A DNA stretch of 64,000 nucleotides from Thiomonas bhubaneswarensis (GTDB lineage: Bacteria > Pseudomonadota > Gammaproteobacteria > Burkholderiales > Burkholderiaceae_C). Shown piece by piece: positions 7,853 to 18,923 of the stretch; positions within the stretch are counted from its first letter, which is position 1, and every line of letters starts with the position of its first letter. The position numbers were made by a program, and so were the translations under genes. Location: the NCBI RefSeq assembly GCF_001418255.1, contig NZ_LIPV01000002.1:186001-250000 (forward strand), given 5' to 3'. The notes below the pieces were generated by a model. The model did not search any database and had not been told where the DNA came from. It saw only the letters and a program-made list of their open reading frames with translations.

Positions 7853-7870
7853 TACGCCATCCAGCCCCGC
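7835..7870. terminator. Perfect 15-bp hairpin with the stop codon in its loop
   Basis: GCGGGGCTGGATGGC at 7835-7849 and its exact reverse complement at 7856-7870, with the loop TGATAC containing the deacetylase stop codon. It sits between two convergent genes and has no T-run. It probably acts as a bidirectional barrier or an mRNA-end stabiliser. Confidence 0.6.
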
Positions 7871-7878
7871 TATGAGGG

Positions 7879-9372
7879 CTATTTGTTCAAATCACCAAGG
7901 CAGAGATATTTCATTTCGACATATTCGTCGATGCCGTGATGCGAGCCTTCGCGGCCCAGGCCGGATTGTTTCACGCCGCCGAAAGGCGCGACTTCGTTGG
8001 ACATCAGGCCGGTGTTGATGCCCACCATGCCGTATTCGAGTTCTTCGGCCACGCGGAAGATGCGGCCGATGTCGCGGCTGAAGAAATAGGCGGCCAGGCC
8101 GAACTCGGTGGCGTTGGCGGCGGCGATGGCCTCGGCTTCGGTCTTGAAGCGGAACACGGGCGCGACCGGGCCGAAGGTTTCCTCGCGGGCGCAGAGCATG
8201 TCAGACGTCACGTCGGCCAGCACCGTGGCCTGGAAGAACCGACCTGTGTTGGGGCCGGTCTCCACCCGTTTGCCGCCCACGACCATGCGCGCGCCCTTTG
8301 CGGTGGCGTCGCTGATGTGTTTTTCCACCTTGGCCAGCGCCTGGTCGTCGATCAGCGGGCCGAGGTTGACGCCTTCCTCGAAGCCGTCGCCTACTTTCAG
8401 GCTGCCCACGGCCTGTGCCAGACGTTCGACAAAGCGGTCGTAGATGCCGTCCTGCACGTACAGCCGGTTGGCGCAGACGCAGGTCTGGCCGGCATTGCGG
8501 TATTTGCTCGCCATGGCGCCCTCGATGGCCGAGTCGAGGTCGGCGTCGTCGAACACGATGAAGGGCGCATTGCCCCCGAGTTCCAGCGACAGCTTCTTGA
8601 TGCTGGGCGCCGACTGCGCCATGAGGATGCGCCCCACCTCGGTGGAGCCGGTGAACGAAAGATGACGCACCACCGGCGAGGCGCACAGCAGCTTGCCGAT
8701 GGCGATCGAGCCCTCAGCGTCGGCCGTGAGCACATTGAGCACGCCGCGCGGAATACCGGCGCGGTGGGCCAGCTCGGCCGCGGCCAGCGCGGTCAGCGGT
8801 GTCTGTTCGGCAGGCTTGATGACCACGGGGCAGCCAGCCGCCAACGCCGGCGCGACCTTGCGGGTGATCATGGCCAGCGGGAAGTTCCACGGCGTGATCG
8901 CGGCGCACACGCCCACCGGCTGCTTGAGCACGAGCAGGCGCTTGGTGGCGTCGGGGCTGGGAATGGTTTCACCGTACACGCGCTTGGCTTCTTCGGCGAA
9001 CCACTCGACAAAGCTGGCGCCGTAGAGCACTTCGCCCTTGGCCTCGGCCAGCGGCTTGCCTTGCTCGGCGGTCATCAGGCGTGCCAGGTCGTCGGCGTTG
9101 GCAACGAGCAGGTCGAACCATTTGCGCAGGATGGCGGCGCGCTGCTTGGCGGGCAGGGCGCGCCAGGCGGGCCAGGCTGCGTCTGCGGCGTCGATGGCGA
9201 GCTGCGCGTGCATCGGCTCCAGCGCGGGCACCTGGGCGAGCTCGGTGTTGGTGGCCGGATCGGTGACGGCAAAGCGGCGGGCGGAGTCGATCCAGGCGCC
9301 GTCGATATAGGCCTGGGTCTTGAACAGCGAGGGGTCTTTGAGCAGGGACAGCGGATTGGCGGGCCGGTTCAT
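7879..9372 (-). CDS. gabD: NAD(P)-dependent succinate-semialdehyde dehydrogenase
   Basis: A 497-residue aldehyde dehydrogenase that oxidises succinate semialdehyde to succinate, the last step of the GABA shunt. Features include the cofactor-binding ITPWNFPLAM and FTGSTEVGR, the general base in LELGGNAP, and the catalytic Cys298 in GQTCVCANR, with Cys300 as the second cysteine typical of GabD. The C-terminal APFGGVKQSGLGREG and HHGIDEYVEMKYLCLG also match GabD. The ATG at 9372 gives the usual family length. The frame stays open far upstream through the antisense strand of alaS, which is a composition artefact. Confidence 0.93.
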   Translation of the reverse strand: MNRPANPLSLLKDPSLFKTQAYIDGAWIDSARRFAVTDPATNTELAQVPALEPMHAQLAIDAADAAWPAWRALPAKQRAAILRKWFDLLVANADDLARLMTAEQGKPLAEAKGEVLYGASFVEWFAEEAKRVYGETIPSPDATKRLLVLKQPVGVCAAITPWNFPLAMITRKVAPALAAGCPVVIKPAEQTPLTALAAAELAHRAGIPRGVLNVLTADAEGSIAIGKLLCASPVVRHLSFTGSTEVGRILMAQSAPSIKKLSLELGGNAPFIVFDDADLDSAIEGAMASKYRNAGQTCVCANRLYVQDGIYDRFVERLAQAVGSLKVGDGFEEGVNLGPLIDDQALAKVEKHISDATAKGARMVVGGKRVETGPNTGRFFQATVLADVTSDMLCAREETFGPVAPVFRFKTEAEAIAAANATEFGLAAYFFSRDIGRIFRVAEELEYGMVGINTGLMSNEVAPFGGVKQSGLGREGSHHGIDEYVEMKYLCLGDLNK

Positions 9373-9525
9373 GGGCAGCTCCGGTGATGGTGAACGGGGA
9401 TTAGGCGTCTTGGGGCAACAACTGACGATCTGTGGGGCCAGGTGGCAAGCCCTAAAATCTATCGTTTTGCACTGCCATGCGCCAGTGCCAGTTCGGCCCT
9501 TGCGACCCAGCCACTTACCCGCCCC

Positions 9526-12279
<2,754 letters not shown>

Positions 12280-12308
12280 TTGAGCAGCGGTCGGGTCAAG
12301 TACCTGGA

Positions 12309-13718
12309 ATGACACCCTCCCAAAACTCCCGGCCCGATGGCCTGCTTCCCGCAGATGGGGCCTACCTGCGCCCTTGGCGCATGCTGGCGCTGAGTCTGGT
12401 GCTTGGGGTGATCGGCGGCCTGGGCGCGGTGGTCTTTCTGTGGATGCTCGATCAGGCGCAATACTGGATGCTCGGCCGCATCGCCGGGGTGACGCCGCTG
12501 ACGGTGGCGGGGGCAAAGCAACTCACGGCACTGCCCGCGTTCGATCAGGGGTGGAATCTGTGGATTCTGGCCTCCACCACGCTGGGTGGTTTGATCGCCG
12601 GTGTGCTGGTCTATACCTTCGCTCCCGAGGCCGAAGGGCACGGTACCGATGGCGCGGTCAAGGCGTTTCACCAGTTGCGTGGCTATGTGCGCGGGCGGGT
12701 CATCGTGGTCAAGAGCATCGCCTCGGCCATCACCATCGGCTCGGGCGGGGCCGCCGGCCGCGAGGGGCCGACCGCGCAGATCGCGGCAGGGGTGGGCTCG
12801 GTGCTGGGTCGGCTGTTGCGGCTGTCGGACGACGAGGTGCGGCTGATGGTGCTGGTGGGCATGGCCGCCGGCTTGTCGGCCATTTTCCGCAGCCCCCTGG
12901 GTACGGCCATTTTTGCCGTCGAAGTGCTCTACGCCGGCATGCACCTGGAAGGCCGCGCACTGCCGTTCACCCTGGCTGGCGCGGCGGTGGCCTACGCCGT
13001 GGTGTGTCTGTTCACTGGCTGGGGCACGCTGTTCGACATACCGACCACGGTGCAATTCGACCAACCCGTCGAGCTGCTCTGGTATGCGCTGCTGGGAGTG
13101 CTTTGCGGGATCATGGGCACGCTGCTGCCCAATCTGTTCTACGGTGTGCGCAACGCCTTCCGCGCCCTGCGGATTCCCAATCATGTCAAGCCGGCGATCG
13201 GCGGATTGCTGGTTGGCGTGATCGGCCTGTTCCTGCCGCAGATTCTGGCCGGCGGCTACGGCGTGATCCAGCTTGCCGTGCAGGGCAGCCTGGCAGCCAG
13301 CTCGTTGGGTTTGCTGCTGGTGCTCTCGGTCGCCAAGCTCGCCGCGCTCTCGCTCACCGTGGGTTCCGGAGGTTCCGGCGGGGTGTTCGCGCCGAGTCTT
13401 TTCGTCGGTGCGCTGCTGGGGGCGGCTTTCGCGGCCCTGCTTCAACTCTTCGGTGTGGATGCGGTGCCCGCAGCGGCGCTGGCCATGGTGGGCATGGCGG
13501 CGACGTTCGGCGCGGCAGGCCGGGTGCCCGTGGCAACCACGGTGATGGTGGCCGAAATGACCGGCGGCTACAAGCTCATGGCCCCGGCCATGCTCGCCGT
13601 GGCCATCGCCTACCTGCTGCAGGTGGCACTGAGCCGCCATACCCCCTATGCGAGCCTCTACGAGGCGCAGGTTCCCGCGCCAAAGGACAGTCCGGTCCAC
13701 GCAAAAGACGGGCGATGA
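12309..13718 (+). CDS. ClC family chloride channel/transporter
   Basis: A 469-residue polytopic membrane protein with the ClC fold of about ten or more hydrophobic helices. Motif 2 is GREGPTAQI, with the gating glutamate present. Motif 3 is GSGGSGGVFAPSLFVG. Motif 1 (GSGIP in E. coli ClcA) is replaced by GHGTDGAVKAFH, seen in a separate bacterial ClC branch. There is no cytoplasmic CBS pair. It probably moves chloride or another anion, perhaps coupled to protons. It stands 29 bases after alaS on the same strand. Confidence 0.88.
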   Translation: MTPSQNSRPDGLLPADGAYLRPWRMLALSLVLGVIGGLGAVVFLWMLDQAQYWMLGRIAGVTPLTVAGAKQLTALPAFDQGWNLWILASTTLGGLIAGVLVYTFAPEAEGHGTDGAVKAFHQLRGYVRGRVIVVKSIASAITIGSGGAAGREGPTAQIAAGVGSVLGRLLRLSDDEVRLMVLVGMAAGLSAIFRSPLGTAIFAVEVLYAGMHLEGRALPFTLAGAAVAYAVVCLFTGWGTLFDIPTTVQFDQPVELLWYALLGVLCGIMGTLLPNLFYGVRNAFRALRIPNHVKPAIGGLLVGVIGLFLPQILAGGYGVIQLAVQGSLAASSLGLLLVLSVAKLAALSLTVGSGGSGGVFAPSLFVGALLGAAFAALLQLFGVDAVPAAALAMVGMAATFGAAGRVPVATTVMVAEMTGGYKLMAPAMLAVAIAYLLQVALSRHTPYASLYEAQVPAPKDSPVHAKDGR

Positions 13719-13808
13719 TGGCGCGCGTGGATCGGGACGCAGCGCCTGCGGGGGAGGTTTCTACAATGGCGCACAGTCGTACCACCATCGTCGTCTGAAG
13801 CCCCGTCC

Positions 13809-15008
13809 ATGCACCTGTCAGGCAAACACATCGTCCTCGCCGTCACTGGCGGCGTTGCCGCTTACAAGGCCGCCGAGCTGTGCCGACTCCTGGTCAAACA
13901 GGGGGCGAGCGTGCAGGCAGTGCTTACCGCATCCGGGGCGCGCTTCATCGGCGCGGCCACGCTGCAGGCGCTCACCGGCAGGCCGGTGGTCGACGATCTG
14001 TGGCAGTCGCCTGTGGCCGACGGCATGCCGCACATCGGTCTCACCCGTGCTGCCGACCTGGTGGTGGTCGCCCCGGCCACGGCTGACGTGCTGGGCAAGG
14101 CCGCCAACGGCATTGCCGACGATCTGCTCTCCACCCTGCTGCTTGCCTCCGACAAACCGGTGCTGTTTGCCCCGGCGATGAACCGCGAGATGTGGGGCCA
14201 CCCGGCGACGCAGCGCAACGTGGCCCGGCTGCGCGCCGACGGGGCGCTGATCAGCGGCCCGGCAGCAGGCGAGCAGGCCTGCGGCGAAGTGGGTGAAGGC
14301 CGCATGGTTGAGCCCGACGATCTTTTGCAGGACATCGTGGCCGCGTTTCAGCCCAGGCTTCTGGCCGGACGCACGGTGCTGGTCACCGCCGGGCCTACCT
14401 TCGAGGCCATCGACCCGGTTCGCGGCCTGACCAACCGCTCCAGCGGCAAGATGGGCTACGCCGTCGCCCGCGCCGCGCGCGAGGCGGGCGCCGAGGTGGT
14501 GCTGGTCAGCGGCCCCACCGCGCTGCCCGCGCCGCATGGGGTGCAACGCATCGACGTGGTCAGCGCGCAGGAGATGTTCGACGCCGTCATGGCGCGGGTC
14601 GGCGCGGCGCAGATTTTCATCGCCACAGCCGCCGTGGCCGACTGGCGGCCTGTGCATGTGCACGCGCAGAAGCAGAAAAAACAGGAAGGCGAGGGCGCAC
14701 CTGCCATTGCCTTGCAACCCAACCCCGACATCCTCGCCACCGTGGCCGCGCTGCCGCAGCCGCCGTTCTGCGTGGGATTCGCCGCCGAGAGTGAAAACCT
14801 AGCAGAAAACGCCGCAGCCAAGCGGCTGCGCAAGAACGTGCCCTTGCTGGTGGGCAACCTCGGGCCGGACACCTTCGGCCGCGACGACAACCGGCTGGAG
14901 CTGTTCGACGCCGCAGGCCATCACCCCCTGGGCAGCGGCGACAAGCTGGTGCTCGCGCGCAAGCTGGTGGCCGAGATAGCCGCGCGGCTGGATCGATCTG
15001 GCGGCTGA
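13809..15008 (+). CDS. coaBC: Bifunctional phosphopantothenoylcysteine decarboxylase/phosphopantothenate-cysteine ligase
   Basis: A 399-residue two-domain enzyme of coenzyme A synthesis. The N-terminal CoaC flavoprotein domain (about 1-185) has VTGGVAAYKAAE, VVVAPATAD and the substrate motif APAMNREMW. The C-terminal CoaB domain has VTAGPTFEAIDPVRGLTN, SSGKMGYAVA, TAAVADWRP and the lysine region KRLRKN. The dUTPase gene follows 51 bases later; coaBC-dut is a common proteobacterial pair. A short hairpin ACCGCGA-TG-TCGCGGT lies just after the stop (15009-15024). Confidence 0.96.
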   Translation: MHLSGKHIVLAVTGGVAAYKAAELCRLLVKQGASVQAVLTASGARFIGAATLQALTGRPVVDDLWQSPVADGMPHIGLTRAADLVVVAPATADVLGKAANGIADDLLSTLLLASDKPVLFAPAMNREMWGHPATQRNVARLRADGALISGPAAGEQACGEVGEGRMVEPDDLLQDIVAAFQPRLLAGRTVLVTAGPTFEAIDPVRGLTNRSSGKMGYAVARAAREAGAEVVLVSGPTALPAPHGVQRIDVVSAQEMFDAVMARVGAAQIFIATAAVADWRPVHVHAQKQKKQEGEGAPAIALQPNPDILATVAALPQPPFCVGFAAESENLAENAAAKRLRKNVPLLVGNLGPDTFGRDDNRLELFDAAGHHPLGSGDKLVLARKLVAEIAARLDRSGG

Positions 15009-15059
15009 ACCGCGATGTCGCGGTCTTCAAACTGATTCAACACCTTCCAAGGATTCGTC

Positions 15060-15515
15060 TTGTCCCAGACCCGTATCGCCGTGCGCCTGCTCGATGACCG
15101 TCTGCGCGAGCAGCTTCCCGCCTACGCTAGCCCCGGCAGCGCCGGCATGGATCTGCGTGCCTGCATCGACGCGCCGCTGACCCTGCAGCCGGGCCAGGCC
15201 GAACTGATTCCCACCGGGCTGGCCATGCACATCGGCGACCCGAACCTTTGCGCCATGCTGCTGCCGCGCTCGGGGCTGGGGCACAAGCACGGCGTGGTGC
15301 TGGGCAATCTGGTGGGGCTGATCGATTCCGACTATCAGGGCCCGCTGATGGTGAGCTGCTGGAACCGCAGCGCTACGGCCTACACGGTGCAGCCGATGGA
15401 ACGTATCGCGCAGATGGTCATCGTGCCGGTGGTGCAGGCGCAGTGGGAGGTGGTGGACAGCTTCGACGCTACCGCCCGCGGCAGCGGGGGCTTTGGCTCC
15501 ACCGGCGCGCATTGA
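15060..15515 (+). CDS. dut: Deoxyuridine 5'-triphosphate nucleotidohydrolase
   Basis: A 151-residue trimeric dUTPase that hydrolyses dUTP to dUMP and pyrophosphate, keeping uracil out of DNA. All five motifs are present: [38 protein letters not shown] and the C-terminal GSGGFGSTG. The start is a TTG at 15060; no ATG or GTG fits the family N-terminus, which begins a few residues before the first beta strand. A weak AAGGAT precedes it. Confidence 0.95.
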   Translation: MSQTRIAVRLLDDRLREQLPAYASPGSAGMDLRACIDAPLTLQPGQAELIPTGLAMHIGDPNLCAMLLPRSGLGHKHGVVLGNLVGLIDSDYQGPLMVSCWNRSATAYTVQPMERIAQMVIVPVVQAQWEVVDSFDATARGSGGFGSTGAH

Positions 15516-15528
15516 ACCCGGACGGAAA

Positions 15529-16113
15529 ATGGCACGTCGCTGGGCGAAGGCGCTGGTACGCAAGTTCGAGGCCATGCAGGACAGCCGCTGGCTGCGCCCG
15601 TTTGCCCGCTACATCGCGCATCCGTCGCTGTGGAGTCTGAACCGCCGCAGCGTGGCGCTGGCGGTGGCCGCAGGCATGATCGGCGGGCTGATTCCGGGGC
15701 CGTTCCAGATGCTCACCGCCGGTCTGATCGCCATGGTGGCGCGCTGCAATTTTCCCATCGCGCTGGTGGTTACGCTCTACAGTAATCCGCTGACCATCGT
15801 GCCGCTCTACCTCGTGGCCTACAAGCTGGGCAGGATGGTGTCGCCAGCCCACGCCGCGCAGACGCTGGTGGCGCCGCCGAACTTCGACTGGCTGCATCTA
15901 TGGGACTCCACCGTCGCGCTGGCGCATTGGGCGTGGAACCTGGGCACGCCCTTGTTCATCGGCGTGCCGCTGCTGGCACTCATTTTGGCCGTCGTCGGCT
16001 ACGCCATCACCCGCCTGGGCTGGAGCCTGCATCTGCGCTTGGAGTGGCGGGCACGCAAGCAGGCGCGTCGACAGCGCGAGGCCGCGCAGTCGGGCAAGCG
16101 CGCTTCCGACTGA
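15529..16113 (+). CDS. DUF2062 family membrane protein
   Basis: A 194-residue protein. After a basic N-terminus (RRWAKALVRKFEAM) comes RYIAHPSLWSLNRRSVALAVAAG and GLIPGPFQM, the DUF2062 signature. There are about three hydrophobic helices and a basic tail (RARKQARRQRE). The function is unknown; the domain is sometimes found near or fused to glycosyltransferases. The ATG at 15529, 14 bases after the dut stop with GGACGGA upstream, is chosen over an upstream TTG inside dut. It is likely co-transcribed with dut. Confidence 0.82.
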   Translation: MARRWAKALVRKFEAMQDSRWLRPFARYIAHPSLWSLNRRSVALAVAAGMIGGLIPGPFQMLTAGLIAMVARCNFPIALVVTLYSNPLTIVPLYLVAYKLGRMVSPAHAAQTLVAPPNFDWLHLWDSTVALAHWAWNLGTPLFIGVPLLALILAVVGYAITRLGWSLHLRLEWRARKQARRQREAAQSGKRASD

Positions 16114-16128
16114 GCCGCCTACTTCGCT

Positions 16129-16635
16129 CTACTTCTCACCGGGCATGAACAGCCCGGCATCGGCCGAGTCGAGCAGGGCGCTTTGGGCTTCGATCTCGTC
16201 GGGGTCGGCCGCGCGCACGTCGAGCACGGTGTATTCGATGCGCAGCGCCAGACCGGCCAGGGGGTGATTGCCGTCGAGCAGTACCTTGTCGTCGTGAATC
16301 TCGGTCACGGTGTAGAACACCCCTTTGGCACCGTCCGAGCAGCCCTCGGGCAGTTGCTCGAACATCATGCCCTCTTCGAGTTCGGCGGGAAACAGCTTCC
16401 GATCCTCGACCAGCAGCAGGTCGGCGTCGTAGTCTCCGAAGGCGTCTTCGGGCTGCAGGTAGATGTCGCCCTTGTCGCCCGCTCCCTTGCCCATCATCTG
16501 CTCGGCCATGCGCGGCAGCAGGTCGTCACCGCCGACATAGAAGTCATCGCCCTCCAAGTTTTCGTCGATCAACTCGCCTTGCGAGTCCGTCATGCGCCAG
16601 GACAGGGTGGCGACAAGGCCTTCGGTGATTTTCAT
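16129..16635 (-). CDS. SlyD/FkpB-like FKBP-type peptidyl-prolyl isomerase
   Basis: A 168-residue cytoplasmic FKBP with the insert-in-flap arrangement of SlyD-type enzymes: an FKBP half (residues 1-45), an insert-in-flap chaperone region around LPRMAEQMMGKGAGDKGDIYL-x-PEDAFGDYD, and a return to the FKBP fold (NHPLAGLALRIEYTVLDVR). It should speed prolyl isomerisation and assist folding. The His/Cys-rich metal-binding tail of E. coli SlyD is absent, so a nickel role is unlikely. The tail here is acidic. It is convergent with the DUF2062 gene and divergent from roxA. Confidence 0.88.
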   Translation of the reverse strand: MKITEGLVATLSWRMTDSQGELIDENLEGDDFYVGGDDLLPRMAEQMMGKGAGDKGDIYLQPEDAFGDYDADLLLVEDRKLFPAELEEGMMFEQLPEGCSDGAKGVFYTVTEIHDDKVLLDGNHPLAGLALRIEYTVLDVRAADPDEIEAQSALLDSADAGLFMPGEK

Positions 16636-16700
16636 GGGTATGCTCGTAGGAGTTTAGGAACGGAAACGGGGAACGAAACCAAGTTTGCCCGCATTGGAAC

Positions 16701-17885
16701 ATGACCAAGATGTCAAACGCGACGCTGCATTGGGGGGCCTGCACCGAGGCCCGCTTTCTGCGCGATTTCTGGCAGCGCAAGCCCCTGCTGCTGCGCCAGG
16801 CCTTTCCGGGATTTCAGCCGCTGCTCAGCCGCGCGCAATTATTTGCCCTGGCCGCCGACGAGGATGTCGAGTCGCGCCTGCTGCAGCGCGAGGGTCGGCG
16901 TTGGCAGCTCGATCACGGGCCGTTCACCCGCAAGCAGCTTCCCGCAGTCGAGAAACCCAACTGGACCCTGCTCGTTCAGGGCGTAAACCTTCATGTCGAT
17001 GCGGCCAGCGAGCTGCTGCGCCTGTTCCGGTTCATTCCCGACGCACGGCTGGACGATCTGATGATCTCCTGGGCGAGCAAGGGTGGAGGCGTCGGGCCGC
17101 ATCAGGACGCTTACGACGTGTTTCTGCTGCAGGCTGCAGGGCGCAGGCGATGGCGCATCGGGCCGGTGCACGACGCCACGCTCCAGCCGGGCAAGCCCGT
17201 CAAGCTGCTGGCACGGTTCACGCCCGAGGAAGACCTGGTGCTCGAACCCGGCGACATGCTCTATCTGCCGCCGGGCTGGGGGCATGACGGCATTGCCGCC
17301 AGCGACGACTGCATGACCTATTCCATCGGTTTCCGCGCGCCTCCGCAGGGCGAACTGCTCAAGGAAGTGCTGTGGCAACTGGCCGAGGCGCAACAGGGCG
17401 GCGAGATTTACCGCGACCCGCCGCTGCGCTCGCAAGCCGCACCCGCTTTGCTGCCCCCCGCGATGGTCAAGTTTGCGCGCGACGCTTTCGCCCGCCTCAA
17501 ACCGGATGCCGCCTGGTTCGAGAACATGCTCGGTATCTACCTGACGACGCCCAAGCCGCAGGTCTGGTTCGAGGCTGCCGAGGCCAACAAATCTGCGCTG
17601 CGCCGCGCCTGCCGCCAGTCGGGTTGCCGTCTGGATCGGCGCAGCAAAATGCTCTATACGGCAACCTCGGTCTTCATCAATGGCGAGACCGTCGAGATGC
17701 CTCTGGCCTCCTCGGCACTGTTGCGCACCTTGGCCGACCAGCAAACGCTGAACGTCTCCCAGGTGCAGAGCGCCAGCCCCGCCGAGCTGGCCTTGCTGGC
17801 CGATTGGTGCGCGCTGGGCTGGCTGCAAGTCGGCGTTGACGTCTACGGTGCTGCAGGCAAGCCTGCGCAGGGCCGCCATGGATGA
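16701..17885 (+). CDS. roxA: Ribosomal oxygenase (JmjC/cupin 2-oxoglutarate dioxygenase)
   Basis: A 394-residue Fe(II)/2-oxoglutarate oxygenase of the YcfD/RoxA type, which hydroxylates an arginine of ribosomal protein L16 in E. coli. The iron-binding triad is visible: His134 and Asp136 in GPHQDAYDVF and His195 in GWGHDGIA. The N-terminus has FWQRKPLLLRQAFP, typical of the family, and the C-terminal part should form the dimerisation and winged-helix regions. ATG codons at 16701 and 16710 are both possible. The 3' end overlaps the next gene by eight bases. Confidence 0.9.
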   Translation: MTKMSNATLHWGACTEARFLRDFWQRKPLLLRQAFPGFQPLLSRAQLFALAADEDVESRLLQREGRRWQLDHGPFTRKQLPAVEKPNWTLLVQGVNLHVDAASELLRLFRFIPDARLDDLMISWASKGGGVGPHQDAYDVFLLQAAGRRRWRIGPVHDATLQPGKPVKLLARFTPEEDLVLEPGDMLYLPPGWGHDGIAASDDCMTYSIGFRAPPQGELLKEVLWQLAEAQQGGEIYRDPPLRSQAAPALLPPAMVKFARDAFARLKPDAAWFENMLGIYLTTPKPQVWFEAAEANKSALRRACRQSGCRLDRRSKMLYTATSVFINGETVEMPLASSALLRTLADQQTLNVSQVQSASPAELALLADWCALGWLQVGVDVYGAAGKPAQGRHG

Positions 17886-18366
17886 TTTCGGGCTGGATGT
17901 TTCGTTCGATACGCGCACCCAAGCACATGTGGCGCTGAGCGCCGTTGTGGCAGATCAAAGCACGAGCCTTCGCTGCTTCAGCGCCGACTATCGGGCCTGG
18001 CCGCTGGACCAATCGGCGTTCATGCGGCTGCTCGAATTGTGGGCGCTGCGCGATGCCAAACGTCCCGATGCCATGCGCTTTCTCGCGCTGGACTGGGGTC
18101 AGGTCGCAACGCGGTTCCCGCGCTTCGCCACGTTCCGCCGCGACTTCGCCCACAGGGTCGCCTGCCGCCAGATTGCCGAGTCACGCGCGGGTGGGCTGGT
18201 GGAATTGGCGGCGTCCGAGCGCTGCGTGGTCTATGCCCACACGGCCACTTGGATGTCGGGCGAATGCATCCAGACCGCCTCACGCATGCACGCGTTCAGC
18301 CTTCGTTTCGATGCAGCCTGGGAGCAGGCCGTGCCCGCCTTTCCTTCGGGGATTCTCGGATTGTGA
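17878..18366 (+). CDS. Conserved hypothetical protein overlapping roxA
   Basis: A 162-residue protein of unknown function. The ATG at 17878 lies eight bases inside roxA, so translation is probably coupled. It is soluble and mixed in composition, with no signal peptide or transmembrane helix. Notable stretches are FDTRTQAHVALSAVV, LELWALRDAKRPDAMRFLALDW and FRRDFAHRVACRQIAE. It may belong to a Burkholderiales family of small unknown proteins (perhaps DUF7931), but I cannot confirm this. The tight link to roxA suggests a translation-related role. Confidence 0.62.
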   Translation: MDDFGLDVSFDTRTQAHVALSAVVADQSTSLRCFSADYRAWPLDQSAFMRLLELWALRDAKRPDAMRFLALDWGQVATRFPRFATFRRDFAHRVACRQIAESRAGGLVELAASERCVVYAHTATWMSGECIQTASRMHAFSLRFDAAWEQAVPAFPSGILGL

Positions 18367-18548
18367 CAAATCCGCAACAGATGGATTTCGCGCTACGAAT
18401 CTGCAACACGGGGATAACCCGAAGTCCCACTATACTTACTCGCTGAACTTGATATGCATACCGGTTCTGGTTGCAATTGGGTTCAATCAGGACGGTTACG
18501 AATTTATCGGGCTTGCGCCCATTTTTGACTGACGCTTAGAGGAAAGTA

Positions 18549-18779
18549 ATGAAAAAGTCCATTCTGCTGGCATCCATGATCGCCGCTCTCGCCCTGGCCG
18601 CTTGCGGCAAGAAGGAAGAAGCCGCTCCTGCTGCTTCCGCTCCCGCCGCTGCCTCGGCTCCCGCCGCTGCCTCGGCTCCCGCCGCTGCTTCGGCTCCTGC
18701 TTCGGCTCCCGCCGCTGCTTCGGCCCCTGCCGCTTCGGCTCCTGCCGCCGCTGCTTCTGGCGCCAGCGCTGCCAAGTAA
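18549..18779 (+). CDS. Small Ala/Pro/Ser-repeat lipoprotein
   Basis: A 76-residue precursor. Residues 1-18 are a lipoprotein signal (MKKSILLASMIAALALA) with the lipobox LAAC and the acylated cysteine at position 19. The mature part is GKKEEAAP followed by repeats of the ASAPAA type to the end. The repeat is encoded by a near-perfect tandem DNA array, so length should vary between strains. It has no folded domain and would be a flexible, Pro-rich tether in the outer or inner membrane. AGAGGAAAG lies a few bases before the ATG, and tandem terminators follow. Confidence 0.75.
   Translation: MKKSILLASMIAALALAACGKKEEAAPAASAPAAASAPAAASAPAAASAPASAPAAASAPAASAPAAAASGASAAK
18622..18765 (+). repeat. 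Tandem repeat coding Ala-Ser-Ala-Pro-Ala units
   Basis: Units of GCTCCCGCCGCTGCCTCG type occur about eight times with small variations and some shortened copies (GCTCCTGCTTCG). All changes keep the reading frame, as expected for in-frame slippage. Confidence 0.8.
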
Positions 18780-18794
18780 TCGACTGGCAATCGC

Positions 18795-18847
18795 AAAAAA
18801 GCCGGCGAAAGTCGGCTTTTTTGTTGCCCGGCGAAAGCCGGGCTTTT
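18795..18847 (+). terminator. Two tandem hairpin terminators
   Basis: The first is GCCGGC-GAAA-GTCGGC (18801-18816) with A6 before and T6 after. The second is GCCCGGC-GAAA-GCCGGGC (18826-18843) followed by TTTT. Both use GAAA tetraloops. They end the small lipoprotein transcript, and the A-run of the first may also help end bamC from the other side. Confidence 0.88.
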
Positions 18848-18923
18848 CGTTGTCTTCTTCGGTTGCTGTGATGAACCGAATGACCGCGGCCACCCTGCTG
18901 GGGCTGCCACGGCCCAGCGCGTC

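Noticed and set aside
18504-18893. Minus-strand Arg/Ser/Gly-repeat frames
   Set aside because: They are the reverse of the ASAPAA repeat gene and its terminators.
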